Of a stretch of DNA of 37,874 bases, positions 13,010-22,272 are shown in pieces. The stretch covers positions 1-37,874 of the IMG/VR virus record IMGVR_UViG_3300047509_000142; one strand, written 5' to 3'. A program made the translations under genes and the position numbers. The number at the start of each line of letters is the position of its first letter. The first letter of the stretch is position 1. The DNA comes from a virus. Under the pieces are notes generated by a model that saw nothing but the letters and a program-made list of their open reading frames with translations, ran no database searches and was not told the origin of the DNA.

Positions 13010-13366
13010 GTGTGCCGTGCGCTTTTCAGCATAGTATCTCACGCCCGCGCACGTGTTGCTGGGCTCGCGCTGGTTGCGCTCGGCTGCTCTGCACAGGTCG
13101 AATCTGCCGTACATGACGTGGGCTCGGATCTGTCGGGCCGCTGCGGCTGGTACCAGGACACGGATAGCCCGCTCGCCGGCGACGCAGCGTGCCACGTGTA
13201 TGCCGTTGAGGCGGCTACCGGTGGCGGCTTGCTCCCGGCTGGCGCTGACCCATGCTCGATGCCGCCGGTTGACGTGCTGCGCGTCGAGGCTGGCGACATC
13301 CACAGCGACTGGCATCGGTTCGGGAAAATCCCGACCATCGACGACGAGCCGTGCTCAGCGCCGTAG
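13010..13366 (+). CDS. Predicted lipoprotein
   Basis: 118 residues from a GTG preceded by AAGGGGG; a TTG start at 12950 is also possible. The hydrophobic stretch VAGLALVALGC has a lipobox-like end (L-V-A-L-G-C), and the mature part contains four more Cys and no recognised domain. Last gene of the rightward early operon, convergent with the terminase gene (12-bp overlap). A surface lipoprotein here could act in superinfection exclusion, but this is inference. Confidence 0.55.
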   Translation: MCRALFSIVSHARARVAGLALVALGCSAQVESAVHDVGSDLSGRCGWYQDTDSPLAGDAACHVYAVEAATGGGLLPAGADPCSMPPVDVLRVEAGDIHSDWHRFGKIPTIDDEPCSAP

Positions 13367-14797
13367 CGCCCCGAGCTTTTTCGCGCGGCCCTCGGCTCGC
13401 TTTTTGATCGCGGCGCGCGTGGCTTTAGCTTCGGCGTCCCACCACTCCTTCGTCCCTGGCTTCGGTGGCTCGAGTTCTGGCTGATACGCGGTGCGCGCCG
13501 CTCGTACGCCGTAAAGCATCGAGTCGGCGCAGTCGTTCTCGAAGCGGGGGTCCTCAGCAACGCGGCCCGGCCCCCACTGGAGCAAGCACAGCTCGTCGAG
13601 TAGCTGGCCGCACTCGCGCGCAACGATTTTGACGGTGCCGCTACGGAGCTCGCCCGCGACGATTTCTTGGAACGCGCGCTTCTTCGTCTTTTCGGCCGCG
13701 ATGATGCCGATGCCGTAGCGCTGGCGCATCTCCTCGGCGTAGCCTTTGCCGAGGCCGCCCTCGTCGCCGATGATTTGCAGCCCCGCGCCGTACTCCACGC
13801 GCAGGCGCTCCACGTGCGCCGCTGCTGCGCTCGGGATGAGCCCGGCAAGCTTCCACGCCTTGAGCACCCAAACCTCGGGGAATGCCGTCCTGATGCCCAG
13901 AATCGTGAACGCCGTGGCGTTGCCGAAGCCGAAGTCCAGCGAGAGAATGTAGCGCAGGCCGTCCGGCACTTGGTCCGGCGTGACGGCGTTCAGGCCGGCG
14001 CTGTATGGGTAGACCAGCGCGCCCTCGTCGCGCACCCATTGGCCAAGGTACTCACGGCGGAACGTGGCGCTGTTCCGGTCGAGCCCGTACGTCTCGCAGA
14101 AAAGCTTGACCTCGGCTTCCGCGTTCGGGATGTGCGGGTTGTCGTAGATGGTCCAGTGGTGCGTCGGCCACTGCGGCGAGCCGTCGCCCGTGCTCGCCTC
14201 GTAGAACAGCCCGGCAGGTATTGGGCTCGGGGTGCCCGCGAGCAGCAGGTGACCAGCCTTGTCGATGAGCGCCGGCTCAAAGACGTCAGTGACCAGCTCG
14301 CGCAGGAACGGGTATTCTTGAGCCTCGTCGATCGCGACGCGCTTGTACTTCGAGCCGCGGAACTTGCCGCCCTCGCTCTGGTCTTTGCAGCCTGCAAGCC
14401 AGATGCTGTGCCGCGTGAGCCCGACCACGAGCAGCAGTTGGCCGTCGACCTCGCGGAGCTTGAGCTGTAGCTCCGGGTAGCGCTGGGCGAAGTAGTCGAT
14501 CGCCGGCTGCAAAATGCGCCGGGCATCGCCCTTGCTGCGCGCAACGTAGACGCTGAGGCCGCCGGGGTCCTCCAGCGCGCCGTCTATCAGCCACGCCAGG
14601 ATGCCGTGAGACTTGCCGGCGCGGCGCGAGCAGAGCGCGACCTTGCGCCGCGCCTTGTCCTCGACGAAGCGCCGCTGCTTCGGATGCAGGTCACCCAGAA
14701 ACCGCCGGGCTGCGCGTACGTCTCGGTCCGCACGAATGCGGCGCTCGAGCTCGCCGCGCAACTCCGGCGGCAACTGGGCGAACAGGCGCGCGTTCAC
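13355..14797 (-). CDS. Terminase large subunit
   Basis: 480 residues from GTG. ATPase: Q-adenine region LHPKQRRFVED, Walker A CSRRAGKS (56-63), Walker B VAIDEAQE (154-161), coupling AGTPSP. Nuclease: SLDFGFG near 290, GDEGG in the middle and DPRFENDCADSMLYG near 430, giving the conserved acidic residues. Cuts and pumps DNA into the procapsid. Last gene of a minus-strand packaging operon, opposite to the structural genes. Its end overlaps the lipoprotein gene by 12 bp. Confidence 0.95.
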   Translation of the reverse strand: MNARLFAQLPPELRGELERRIRADRDVRAARRFLGDLHPKQRRFVEDKARRKVALCSRRAGKSHGILAWLIDGALEDPGGLSVYVARSKGDARRILQPAIDYFAQRYPELQLKLREVDGQLLLVVGLTRHSIWLAGCKDQSEGGKFRGSKYKRVAIDEAQEYPFLRELVTDVFEPALIDKAGHLLLAGTPSPIPAGLFYEASTGDGSPQWPTHHWTIYDNPHIPNAEAEVKLFCETYGLDRNSATFRREYLGQWVRDEGALVYPYSAGLNAVTPDQVPDGLRYILSLDFGFGNATAFTILGIRTAFPEVWVLKAWKLAGLIPSAAAAHVERLRVEYGAGLQIIGDEGGLGKGYAEEMRQRYGIGIIAAEKTKKRAFQEIVAGELRSGTVKIVARECGQLLDELCLLQWGPGRVAEDPRFENDCADSMLYGVRAARTAYQPELEPPKPGTKEWWDAEAKATRAAIKKRAEGRAKKLGALRR

Positions 14798-15003
14798 TCG
14801 GCCGGGGGCGGCTCCGTGTCCGACACGGGGTCAGGCTCGACCACGGTTGCATGCCACAGCGTCACGATGTTCGCGCCGTCTGCTGTGACGTGTGAGCCGA
14901 CCAGGCTGTGTGCGCCTTCGTCGAGTGCGCCAGCGGGCAGCGCGGGGGCAGCGAACGGCTCGCCGACGGGATGGGAAATGCTGGTGTAAACTTCGCGTCT
15001 CAT
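14794..15003 (-). CDS. Hypothetical protein
   Basis: 69 residues, overlaps both neighbours by 4 bp. HVTADGANIVTLWHATVVEPDPV suggests a small beta-rich protein. Not recognised. Confidence 0.55.
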   Translation of the reverse strand: MRREVYTSISHPVGEPFAAPALPAGALDEGAHSLVGSHVTADGANIVTLWHATVVEPDPVSDTEPPPAE

Positions 15004-15296
15004 GGGGTTTCTTCCTTTGCTTTTTCAGTCTCGAATCGAGCCCGCACAACGCGTGCGTCCGGAGTCCAGTAGCTCAGCCCGTCGTTATCCGAACGGGTGA
15101 TGAAGCCCGCGCCGAAGCGCTCGATTTTGTAGCCCTCCTCCTGCGAGTAGTGCGAGACGCCGTCTGGGTCAGGGAGAATGTTCAAACTCAGCCAGCGCAT
15201 CCGCGTCTCGGGCTTCGCTTTCGGTGTCGCCGTCGTCTCCTTCGGAGTCTTCGGAGGGCTCGGGAATGGTTTCGCCGCTGGTTTCGATTCCGTCAT
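15000..15296 (-). CDS. Hypothetical protein overlapping terminase small subunit
   Basis: 98 residues. AGGAAAG lies about 6 nt before the ATG. The first 32 residues (Lys/Pro/Thr-rich) are read within the last 128 bp of the terminase small-subunit gene in another frame. From residue 33 (MRWLSLNILPDP) on, the sequence looks like a folded beta protein (GVSHYSQEEGYKIERFGAGFITR). A shorter form starting at that Met is possible. Confidence 0.55.
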   Translation of the reverse strand: MTESKPAAKPFPSPPKTPKETTATPKAKPETRMRWLSLNILPDPDGVSHYSQEEGYKIERFGAGFITRSDNDGLSYWTPDARVVRARFETEKAKEETP

Positions 15297-15798
15297 GGGT
15301 CTTTCCTGTGAGTTGGGCGACGAAGCGCTGCGCCTCGCGCCAGAGGTCCGAGTCGCTCATTTGCTGGTAGCGCACAACCACTTCGCTGTTCGTGCCGCTC
15401 ATCCCGAGCATGTCGGCTAGGTGCTTCATGGCCGCGAGCGCCGTGCGATGGTCGGGCTTCTTCAGCGCTACGACCTCGACCGACTTGGTTTCGGTGTTGA
15501 ACACACCGGCCTCTTCCTCGCGCTCCATGGCTTCCCGCCCGATGTGCGCGATGCGCTCGAGCACCGCGACCTTGGCCTCGTCCTGCCCCCAGCTGAGCCG
15601 CAGCAGCCGCGTGGCCTCGCTGGCATAGCGCTGCGCGCTGGCGAGCGACATGTTGTGCCGCGCCGCAAGCTCACGCACGGAGCGGTACGGGCGCCAGTTG
15701 CCCTCGGACATTTGGAGCGCGACAGCTTCCACGATTTGGTCTTTCTGGAGCGTCGAGCCTTCGGCCGCGCCGCCGGGCTTTGGCGTGCGCCTACCCAT
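15169..15798 (-). CDS. Terminase small subunit-like protein
   Basis: 209 residues. N-terminal helix-turn-helix: YRSVRELAARHNMSLASAQRYASEATRL, then long helices (RIAHIGREAMEREEEAG ... HRTALAAMKHLADMLGM) as in oligomerising small terminases, and an acidic tail (EDSEGDDGDTESEARDAD). It would recognise the packaging site and load the large subunit, which lies two genes downstream in the operon. Position and fold agree; the family was not confirmed by search. Confidence 0.7.
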   Translation of the reverse strand: MGRRTPKPGGAAEGSTLQKDQIVEAVALQMSEGNWRPYRSVRELAARHNMSLASAQRYASEATRLLRLSWGQDEAKVAVLERIAHIGREAMEREEEAGVFNTETKSVEVVALKKPDHRTALAAMKHLADMLGMSGTNSEVVVRYQQMSDSDLWREAQRFVAQLTGKTHDGIETSGETIPEPSEDSEGDDGDTESEARDADALAEFEHSP

Positions 15799-15807
15799 TG
15801 AGCGTAA

Positions 15808-15993
15808 CTATCCCCTTGGCCACGCGGCGGCTTGCAGGCGCTCGCTCAGTAGCACGCCCTCCGTCACTGCCGGCGCGATGATGGCTGCCGCGTCCGCAAT
15901 CTTCATGCCGTGCCGGCGCGCTTTGATTTGCTGCGCCATGCTCCGGTTGAAGAAGCTCAGGTGTTTCGTGAGGCGGCGGGATAGTGAGCCCAT
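15808..15993 (-). CDS. Small hypothetical protein
   Basis: 61 residues. ATG overlaps the upstream stop as TGATG. Basic N-terminus (LSRRLTKHLSFFNRS) and an Ala-rich middle helix (MKIADAAAIIAPAVTEGVLL). Not recognised. Confidence 0.5.
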   Translation of the reverse strand: MGSLSRRLTKHLSFFNRSMAQQIKARRHGMKIADAAAIIAPAVTEGVLLSERLQAAAWPRG

Positions 15994-16343
15994 CAGCGCT
16001 TCGCTTTCGCGCGCGCTTTGTGGCGCAGCCCATGGTTTAGCGCCTTCAATCCAGCAATTTCAGCGCGCGCCTTTTCGAGCCTGACGAGCAGACGCCGATT
16101 CTTCCGGTCCAGAGAATTGTTCTCTCGGTCCAGATGCGCGTTGGTGCGCTCATAGTTACGGGCATCCTTCTCCCATTCGAGCCGCGCCAGTTCGACACCG
16201 TGATCCACGTTCTGTTGCACGTGAGCCCAGTAGTCCTTGAGCTTGTCCTGAAACTCTCGCTCGACCGCGGTAAGCCGCTGATGGCTTTGCAGCGCGGCTA
16301 CCAGCAGCTCGCAAAGTTGCTCAGCACGAGCGACCTCGCTCAC
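15993..16343 (-). CDS. Coiled-coil hypothetical protein
   Basis: 116 residues from GTG (GTGA overlap with GroES). Nearly all helix: NYERTNAHLDRENNSLDRKN then RRLLVRLEKARAEIAGLKAL form a coiled coil, with a basic end (HKARAKAKR). Possibly a packaging or assembly accessory protein. Confidence 0.6.
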   Translation of the reverse strand: MSEVARAEQLCELLVAALQSHQRLTAVEREFQDKLKDYWAHVQQNVDHGVELARLEWEKDARNYERTNAHLDRENNSLDRKNRRLLVRLEKARAEIAGLKALNHGLRHKARAKAKR

Positions 16344-16696
16344 GGCGCACCCTCGACAACCGCCAACACCTCATCCTCCCGCACGACGCGGAAGTTGCCG
16401 AACTTGTCCGCCCACTCGGCGTCCTTGTTCTGGCGCGGCGTGTTCACATCGAGGCAGTAGTCCTGCCCAGCTTGCCGATCGACAAGCACGATTTCACCCG
16501 CTACCAGAGTCGTCGGGATGAACTTGCCGTGACCGTTGTCGCGATAGTGACCAGGCCCGACGGCGATGACTTCGGCCCGGAGCGTTTTCTCGGGTTTCGC
16601 CGTGTCGGGCATGAAAAGGATGCCGCCGCCCGTCTTTTTCGGCGGGGGCAAAAACCGGATGATGACGTTATCCTGAATGGCACGGATGTTTGGCAC
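16340..16696 (-). CDS. Phage GroES-like co-chaperonin
   Basis: 118 residues from GTG. Cpn10 pattern throughout: IRAIQDNVIIRFLPPPKKTGGGILFMPDTA (start strand and mobile loop), AEVIAVGPGHYRDNGHGKFIPTTLVAGEIVLVDRQAG, and VVREDEVLAVVEG at the end. Co-chaperonins close the GroEL chamber; phage versions, as T4 gp31, help fold the capsid protein with host GroEL. The frame is open upstream but Cpn10 homology starts at the GTG, which lies near an AT-rich promoter region. First gene of the minus-strand packaging operon. Confidence 0.9.
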   Translation of the reverse strand: MPNIRAIQDNVIIRFLPPPKKTGGGILFMPDTAKPEKTLRAEVIAVGPGHYRDNGHGKFIPTTLVAGEIVLVDRQAGQDYCLDVNTPRQNKDAEWADKFGNFRVVREDEVLAVVEGAP

Positions 16697-16745
16697 AACT
16701 GCATGGATACTAAAATATCTCGCGGTTGTCGAAACATTTCTGACC
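16690..16745. promoter_or_regulatory. AT-rich divergent promoter region (candidate)
   Basis: The only strongly AT-rich patch between GroES and the HNH gene (TACTAAAATAT). Plus strand: TTGGCA, 15-nt spacer, TAAAAT at 16711-16716. Minus strand: TAGTAT about 10 nt before the GroES GTG, with only a weak -35. Promoters for both late operons are expected here, but the boxes are imperfect. Confidence 0.35.
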
Positions 16746-16784
16746 ACGGGCCGGACAATTTGAGCCAACCTGTGCCGTACCTGC

Positions 16785-17249
16785 TTGGCACACCCGACAG
16801 ACCGATTCTGGGCGAAAGTTGACAAGTCCGGCGATTGCTGGATCTGGATCGGCGCGCGCAAGCCATCGGGGTACGGGAACCTGCGCGTAGATGGCTGCCA
16901 CGCCTCAGCTCATCGTCACAGTTGGGAATTGGCACACGGTCCTATCCCTGACGGGATGCAGGTCTGCCACCGATGCGACAACCCCAGTTGCGTAAATCCG
17001 GCGCACCTGTTCCTTGGGACCGCGCTCGACAACAGTTTGGATATGCGCTCCAAGGGGCGCGGTCGAGCAGGCGATCACAGGGGCGAGCGCAATAGTCGGG
17101 CCCGTCTCACATGGGGCGACGTTGAACTGATTCGCCTGACGGCTGAGACGTTGCCTGTAACGCAGCTAGCGGTCGCCAAAGCCTGGGGCATCTCGGAGGC
17201 AGCGGCGCGCGCCGTCATCCGCCACGAATCGTGGGTGCCCGTTGGCTGA
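16785..17249 (+). CDS. HNH endonuclease with C-terminal HTH
   Basis: 154 residues from TTG. HNH core: [39 protein letters not shown], then [20 protein letters not shown] with the His, the two CxxC-like Cys pairs and the Asn-x-x-H. C-terminus ([20 protein letters not shown] ... [14 protein letters not shown]) is a helix-turn-helix as in homing-type endonucleases. Free-standing; may be a mobile homing endonuclease or help packaging, since HNH genes are often beside terminases. Overlaps the portal gene by 8 bp. Confidence 0.85.
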   Translation: MAHPTDRFWAKVDKSGDCWIWIGARKPSGYGNLRVDGCHASAHRHSWELAHGPIPDGMQVCHRCDNPSCVNPAHLFLGTALDNSLDMRSKGRGRAGDHRGERNSRARLTWGDVELIRLTAETLPVTQLAVAKAWGISEAAARAVIRHESWVPVG

Positions 17250-19176
17250 TTTCAAAACACCCAAGTGGCATTCTTTGGATAAGGGCGCCGAAATGGCGCG
17301 CGAGTTGGTCGCCCTTTGCGTGGCGCTCCAGACCGAGCAGAAGTCCCGCAAGACGCGTTGCCGCGACGCCGCGAGCCGCTACGAGATGCGCCGGCTTGGC
17401 GGGCTGAACCCCGCTGCGTACTACCGCGCCGGAGCGTACGGCGGGACCGATGGCGGCTCGCTGGTGTGGCCCGAGGAGCGCAGCGTAGCGAACGCGGCGC
17501 ACGCCAAGCTCGCCGGGCAGCAGAAGCCCAAGGTTCAGTTCGTCACGTCCGACGCGGACTGGCAGACCAAGCGCAAGAGCAAGAAACTCGACCGCTTCGT
17601 CGAGGGCCAGTTCATGCAGGCGGTCGGCATCTACGGCGACGTGTGGGAGCTGATGCTGCGCGTGTTCCTTGATGCATGCGTGTTTCCCACGGGCGGCGCG
17701 GTCAAGACCTTCGCCGACGAGGACGACGGCCGCGTTTCATACGAGCGCGTGTTCACGTGGGAGCTGTTCGTCGACCCGCTCGAAGCTCGCTACGGCCAGC
17801 CGCGCAATCTGTTTCACATCTACCCGTACGACCGAGACGAACTGATTGCGCGCTTTCCGGAGAGCAAAGAGGCGCTTGAGCGCGCGCCGGAATACGTCGA
17901 GGAGGGCGAGGCGGAATGGGTAGGGACGCGCCGCGTTTCGAACCAAATCCGCGTCTGTGAAGCCTGGCGACTCCCGTTCAGCAAAACGAAGGCCGGGCGC
18001 CACGTCATCGCCGTGGACGAGGAAACGCTGGTCGATGAGGAATGGACCCGGACCGAGTTTCCCTTCATTTGGCTGCACTGGTCGCGGCATCTCGTCGGTT
18101 CGGACGGCACCTCGCTGGTCGAGGAAGTGTCGAGCATCGCCGACACCATCAATGACACGGTGCAGCGCATGGGCGACTCGCACAAACGCACGTCGATGGG
18201 CTGTCTGGCATTCGAGGAGGGCTCCGTTCGCGAGGAGGACCTGCGCTCAAACGAGGACGGCATCAATCTGCGGTTCAAGCCGGGCTCCGCGCCGCCTGTG
18301 TACGTCCCGCCCGTGCCTTTCGGTCCTGCGAACGTCCAATTTTTGCAGATGAATCAGGCCGAGCTGCACGACATTTCGGGTGTGTCCGAGATGACATCGA
18401 GTGGTGACAAGCCGACCGGGCTCACTGCGGCCGTGGCGATTCGGGCTACCGAAGACATCCAAAGCAAGCGCTTTTCCGTCATCTACCGCGCGTTTGAGGG
18501 CGCTTTCGTTTCCCTGGCGCGGCAGACCGTCGCTTGCGTGCGCGAGCTCGCCGCGATCAACAAGGACTTTTCCTCGAAGTGGACCGGCAAGGGGTTCATG
18601 CGGACGATCAAGTGGTCGGACGTGGACCTCGAGGAGGACCGTTACGTCATCCAGCTCTACTCCGTGGGCGAGGTCAAGAATACGCCCGCCGACCGCTTGC
18701 AGCTGATTCAAGAGATGAACGCCGCCGGCAAGGTCAGTGACGAGAGCCTGATCGAAGTCATCAAGTACCTCGATACCGCGAAGGAGCTGGAGAGCGTGTC
18801 GCGCCAGCGCGAGCTCGTGGAGAGCTACATCGACCAGTGGCTCGACGCGACACCCGAGGCCGAGCAGGCGGGCACGTTCCGCTACCGCCCGCCGATTCCG
18901 TGGATGCCCTCGCTCCCCGATGCGCTCGTACAGGTCGCGCAGGCGTACCTCGAAGCCGAGATGGATGACGTGCCGGATTTCAACAAGGACTTCTTCTTGC
19001 GCTTCATGCAGGAAGTCGACCTGGAGATCCAAAAGAAGGAAGCGCGCGCAGCCGCCAACGCTGCCGGCGCGCCGATGGCTCCAGCTCCCAATGGTCCGCC
19101 CCCTGTTGGCGCGCCGATGATGCCGCCGGGTCCGCCCGCTGGCCCACCCCCACAGATGGTGCCCAATGCCGCCTGA
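17242..19176 (+). CDS. Portal protein (podovirus type)
   Basis: 644 residues from TTG. Typical large podovirus head-tail connector: N-terminal helices, an [23 protein letters not shown] segment, [29 protein letters not shown], an [19 protein letters not shown] segment, [14 protein letters not shown], then [20 protein letters not shown] and a C-terminal Pro/Gly/Ala-rich tail ([19 protein letters not shown]). Forms the dodecameric ring at the packaging vertex. First structural gene of the late plus operon. Confidence 0.88.
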   Translation: MADFKTPKWHSLDKGAEMARELVALCVALQTEQKSRKTRCRDAASRYEMRRLGGLNPAAYYRAGAYGGTDGGSLVWPEERSVANAAHAKLAGQQKPKVQFVTSDADWQTKRKSKKLDRFVEGQFMQAVGIYGDVWELMLRVFLDACVFPTGGAVKTFADEDDGRVSYERVFTWELFVDPLEARYGQPRNLFHIYPYDRDELIARFPESKEALERAPEYVEEGEAEWVGTRRVSNQIRVCEAWRLPFSKTKAGRHVIAVDEETLVDEEWTRTEFPFIWLHWSRHLVGSDGTSLVEEVSSIADTINDTVQRMGDSHKRTSMGCLAFEEGSVREEDLRSNEDGINLRFKPGSAPPVYVPPVPFGPANVQFLQMNQAELHDISGVSEMTSSGDKPTGLTAAVAIRATEDIQSKRFSVIYRAFEGAFVSLARQTVACVRELAAINKDFSSKWTGKGFMRTIKWSDVDLEEDRYVIQLYSVGEVKNTPADRLQLIQEMNAAGKVSDESLIEVIKYLDTAKELESVSRQRELVESYIDQWLDATPEAEQAGTFRYRPPIPWMPSLPDALVQVAQAYLEAEMDDVPDFNKDFFLRFMQEVDLEIQKKEARAAANAAGAPMAPAPNGPPPVGAPMMPPGPPAGPPPQMVPNAA

Positions 19177-20296
19177 CGAAAGCCAAGAATCCGCCGCGAC
19201 GAGCGCCGCTCCTGCTGCTGCCCCGAGCCTGCCGACCGCTGCTGAGGTCATCGAAAAGGTGCTCTCGCAAGATGAGGCCCCGACTCGGCCGGATGGCAAG
19301 GCACCGGTTGCCGACAAGGCGCCTGGACGCCGCGTAGAGAAGCTCGAGGCCAAGGCAGCGGAGAAAGCCGCCGAAGCGCCACCGGAGCCCGACGCGGGCG
19401 CTGCTGCGCTCGAGAAGGCGCGCTTCCACCTCAAGCACGGCGACGTAGCCAAGGCGCTGGACGCTGCGTTCGGTGACCTGAAGGGCCTTGGCGAAGCCAT
19501 GCCGGATGGCGTGCGCGAGGCGCTGGCCCGCAAACTCAACGTCAACTCGGCGCAGTGGGAGAAAATCCGCAAGTACGAGCAGGGCGCGAAGCGCGCCGTT
19601 GCTGCGCGTGAGCACGAGCTTTCAACGGTGGTCGATCGGCTCAAGGCCGAATACGCGCCGTTTCATCAGGCCCGCGAGCTGTACAAGTCCGGCGACTACG
19701 ATGCGGCCTTCAAGGCGGCGTTCGGTGAGGATGCAGCCGACTACCAGCGCAAGATCATCACTCAGCGCGTCGGCAAAAATCCCGAGATTGAAGCGCTCAA
19801 AGCCGAACTCGCTGAGCGCGATCGCAAGCAAGCCGAGCGCGAGCAGCGTGAGCGTGAGCAGGCCGAGGAGGCCGACCGGGCGCGCCAAATCCACGCCTAC
19901 CTCGACGACACGCAAAAGCAGTGCGCGACCAGCGAGGACCCGGCGATTCGCAAGTACAGCGCTCGCCCCGCGTTTATCCAGCGCATCTACGCGATCCAGA
20001 AGGAAAGCTACGATGCCGAGTCGAACACGCTGATGCCGCTCCAGCAAGCCGCGGAGATGGCACGCGACGAAATCCTAGCCTCACTCCAGCAATGGAGTGT
20101 TGACGAACCGACCGGGGTATCCCCCGCGAATGCTGCCCGGGCCAGTGCACTGCCCGCGAAACCGCCAGCTGCGAAAGCACCTGCGCGCTCGCTCAAGCAA
20201 ACGCAAGCCGCAGAGGCAACCGGGACGCCGCAGAAGCTCACGTCCGCGCAGATCCGCGAAAAGTATCAGCGCCAGATGGAGCAAGCGACCGACTGA
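19166..20296 (+). CDS. Scaffolding protein candidate
   Basis: 376 residues, between portal and capsid. Ala/Pro/Glu-rich N-terminus, a helical core, a charged coiled coil (KAELAERDRKQAEREQRERE) and a basic C-terminal end (SAQIREKYQRQMEQ). Composition and position fit an assembly scaffold. No protease domain is seen in it or near it. Overlaps the portal gene by 11 bp. Confidence 0.7.
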   Translation: MPPDESQESAATSAAPAAAPSLPTAAEVIEKVLSQDEAPTRPDGKAPVADKAPGRRVEKLEAKAAEKAAEAPPEPDAGAAALEKARFHLKHGDVAKALDAAFGDLKGLGEAMPDGVREALARKLNVNSAQWEKIRKYEQGAKRAVAAREHELSTVVDRLKAEYAPFHQARELYKSGDYDAAFKAAFGEDAADYQRKIITQRVGKNPEIEALKAELAERDRKQAEREQREREQAEEADRARQIHAYLDDTQKQCATSEDPAIRKYSARPAFIQRIYAIQKESYDAESNTLMPLQQAAEMARDEILASLQQWSVDEPTGVSPANAARASALPAKPPAAKAPARSLKQTQAAEATGTPQKLTSAQIREKYQRQMEQATD

Positions 20297-20324
20297 CAGT
20301 CTCGAGCGGCCAGGGACGAAACCC

Positions 20325-21596
20325 ATGGCCTCAACTCTCGCGTCCTTTGACGCATTTCTCAAAGACTTCTACACCAAAGACAAAATCGACGACCTGACCA
20401 AGAAGGATCGACCCTTCTTCGGCATGGTCACCCGCGAGGAAGACCTCGGCGGCGACCAGTACGTTCACCCGTTCATTTTCCAGAACCCACAAGGCTTCGG
20501 CGCGACGCTCGCCAAGGCTCAACAGGGCTCGCAGCAAGGCTCCGGCAACGGCAACTTGCAGGGCCGCAAATGGAAGGTCGCTTACGGCGACTACTCCGCG
20601 TCCGTCGAAATCGGCGACAAGGTCATCAAGGCTTCGCGCTCGAATGTCGGCGCGTTCCTGCGTGACCAAGAGACGGAAATCAGCGGCCTGTACAACGGCT
20701 TCGGGGACACGTTCTCGACGTACCTGTACGGCAACGGTGGCCAGTCGCTCTCCAGCGCGGGCTTCACCATCGCGGCCGGCGTATGCACGCTGGTCAACGC
20801 CGATGACATCGTCAACTTCGAGGTCGGCCAAATCCTCGTGGTGTCCGTCAATGACGGCTCCGACCCTGCGCACATCCTGATTGCTGCGTCGGGTCAGGGC
20901 TTCGTTGTGGCCGTCAACCGCAACGCTGGCACGTTCACCGTGTCGACGACTTCGGGCGGCGCGGCAGCCACTCCGGCCAACTGGGCCGGCACGATGTTCT
21001 GCTTCCGTGACGGCGACTTTGGCGGCAGCGGCGCAACGCGCATTCTGCTCGGCCTGGGCGCATGGATCCCGGCGGCGGACCCGACCGCGACCACGTTCGA
21101 AAACCTCAACCGCACGATCGACCTCGCGCGCATGTCGGGCATCCGCCTAACGACTGCGGAAATCACGGGCCTCACCTTGGAGCAGCGGCTCAAGCGCCTC
21201 GTGACCCGCATGCGCGGTCGCAACTTCGGGCCCGGTCCCGATGCCGTGTTCCTGAACCCCGAGAAGTGGCAGAACGTGGCCGACTCGCTCGAGTCCCGCG
21301 GCTACCGCGAAATCGGGAAGGACGCCGAGTTCGGCTACGAGAATCTCTCGTTCAAGGCCGGCGGCAAGACGGTGAAGCTCTATGCCGATCCGTTCTGCCC
21401 GGTGGGCAAGGCGTTCGCGCTGAAGATGGACACCGTCAAGCTCGGTGGCCTCAGCAAAATCCCCGAGGTCGTCAATGGTGACGGGCTCGAGATGCTCCGC
21501 AAGGTCGCGAGCAACGACTACGAGTACCGCCTGGTTGCATACCCGGCGTTCGTTGTCGCTGCCCCTGGCTTCTGCGGCACCGTGCCCACGACCTGA
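20325..21596 (+). CDS. Major capsid protein
   Basis: 423 residues. ATG at 20325 chosen for the AGGGA site 9 nt upstream and because sequence before it is the 3' end of the scaffold. N-terminal arm (FDAFLKDFYTKDKIDDLTKKDRPFF), VASVEIGD-like core segment (YSASVEIGDKVIKASRSNVG), an inserted Gly/Thr-rich domain (about 135-215) and a late ETR-like region with VFLNPEKWQNVADSLESRGY and ENLSFKAGGKTVKLYADPFC. HK97-fold coat by position and pattern. Likely client of the phage GroES. Confidence 0.85.
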   Translation: MASTLASFDAFLKDFYTKDKIDDLTKKDRPFFGMVTREEDLGGDQYVHPFIFQNPQGFGATLAKAQQGSQQGSGNGNLQGRKWKVAYGDYSASVEIGDKVIKASRSNVGAFLRDQETEISGLYNGFGDTFSTYLYGNGGQSLSSAGFTIAAGVCTLVNADDIVNFEVGQILVVSVNDGSDPAHILIAASGQGFVVAVNRNAGTFTVSTTSGGAAATPANWAGTMFCFRDGDFGGSGATRILLGLGAWIPAADPTATTFENLNRTIDLARMSGIRLTTAEITGLTLEQRLKRLVTRMRGRNFGPGPDAVFLNPEKWQNVADSLESRGYREIGKDAEFGYENLSFKAGGKTVKLYADPFCPVGKAFALKMDTVKLGGLSKIPEVVNGDGLEMLRKVASNDYEYRLVAYPAFVVAAPGFCGTVPTT

Positions 21597-21605
21597 GGTT
21601 TTGCC

Positions 21606-22004
21606 ATGAGCACCAGCGCAGGCGAAGTCATCCAGTACCCGACTCGATCTGGTCACCGCGACCGGATCGAGCTCGAGCACATCATTCCCATCGGTGCAGC
21701 GGGAGCCGTTGCCGCAGCGAGCGGCGCGATTCTCGCGGCACAAGATGATCCGAACATGTCAGTCGCGCACGGCGCGGCCGGTGTATACAACCTCACGTTT
21801 CCGCCTGCTGCCGACGGTGGCGGCAACATCGACGGGGTAATCGTTTCGCCGGCTGGCACGGTGCGCGGCTTCTTCGTGACCGCGTTCCTGCCCAACTCGG
21901 GCACGGCGTCGATCACTTGCGTCAACGCTGCTGGCGCCGCGACCGACCCGGCAAACGGTGACGTGATTCGCGTCCAGTACATGCTGAACGGCAGGGCTCC
22001 GTAA
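21606..22004 (+). CDS. Small virion protein, possible head decoration
   Basis: 132 residues, Gly/Ala/Thr-rich beta protein (YNLTFPPAADGGGNIDGVIV ... GTASITCVNAAG). Immediately after the capsid gene, where decoration proteins are often found. Not recognised by family. Confidence 0.6.
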   Translation: MSTSAGEVIQYPTRSGHRDRIELEHIIPIGAAGAVAAASGAILAAQDDPNMSVAHGAAGVYNLTFPPAADGGGNIDGVIVSPAGTVRGFFVTAFLPNSGTASITCVNAAGAATDPANGDVIRVQYMLNGRAP

Positions 22005-22255
22005 TGGGCGCCATGCCAGGCATGTCCGACGACGAGAAAGAGCCGAAGGGCAAGGGCGTCGACCTCGCAATCATCATGGGCGGCAAACCCAAGGGTGGCG
22101 GCGATTCGATGCCCAAGCCGAAGGCTGAGCCGAGCGGCGACGAGCTGCCGCCCGGTTTCGAGGAAGCCGCGACCGAGGCTTTCCCCGACATGGATCCGGA
22201 GCGCCTCAAGGCGTTCTGGCGCGCCGTGAAGGCTTGCAACTCGGACGACTACTGA
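22004..22255 (+). CDS. Hypothetical small acidic/Lys-rich protein
   Basis: 83 residues, TAATG overlap. Gly/Lys/Pro-rich low-complexity first half (KEPKGKGVDLAIIMGGKPKG), then a helical end (MDPERLKAFWRAVKAC). Not recognised; within the head gene block. Confidence 0.6.
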   Translation: MGAMPGMSDDEKEPKGKGVDLAIIMGGKPKGGGDSMPKPKAEPSGDELPPGFEEAATEAFPDMDPERLKAFWRAVKACNSDDY

Positions 22256-22272
22256 ACCCGGAGTGATGCAAC

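Noticed and set aside
18247-19644. 465-residue minus-strand ORF antisense to portal and scaffold
   Set aside because: Ser/Arg/Ala-rich shadow without motif; the plus-strand genes are clear and tightly packed.
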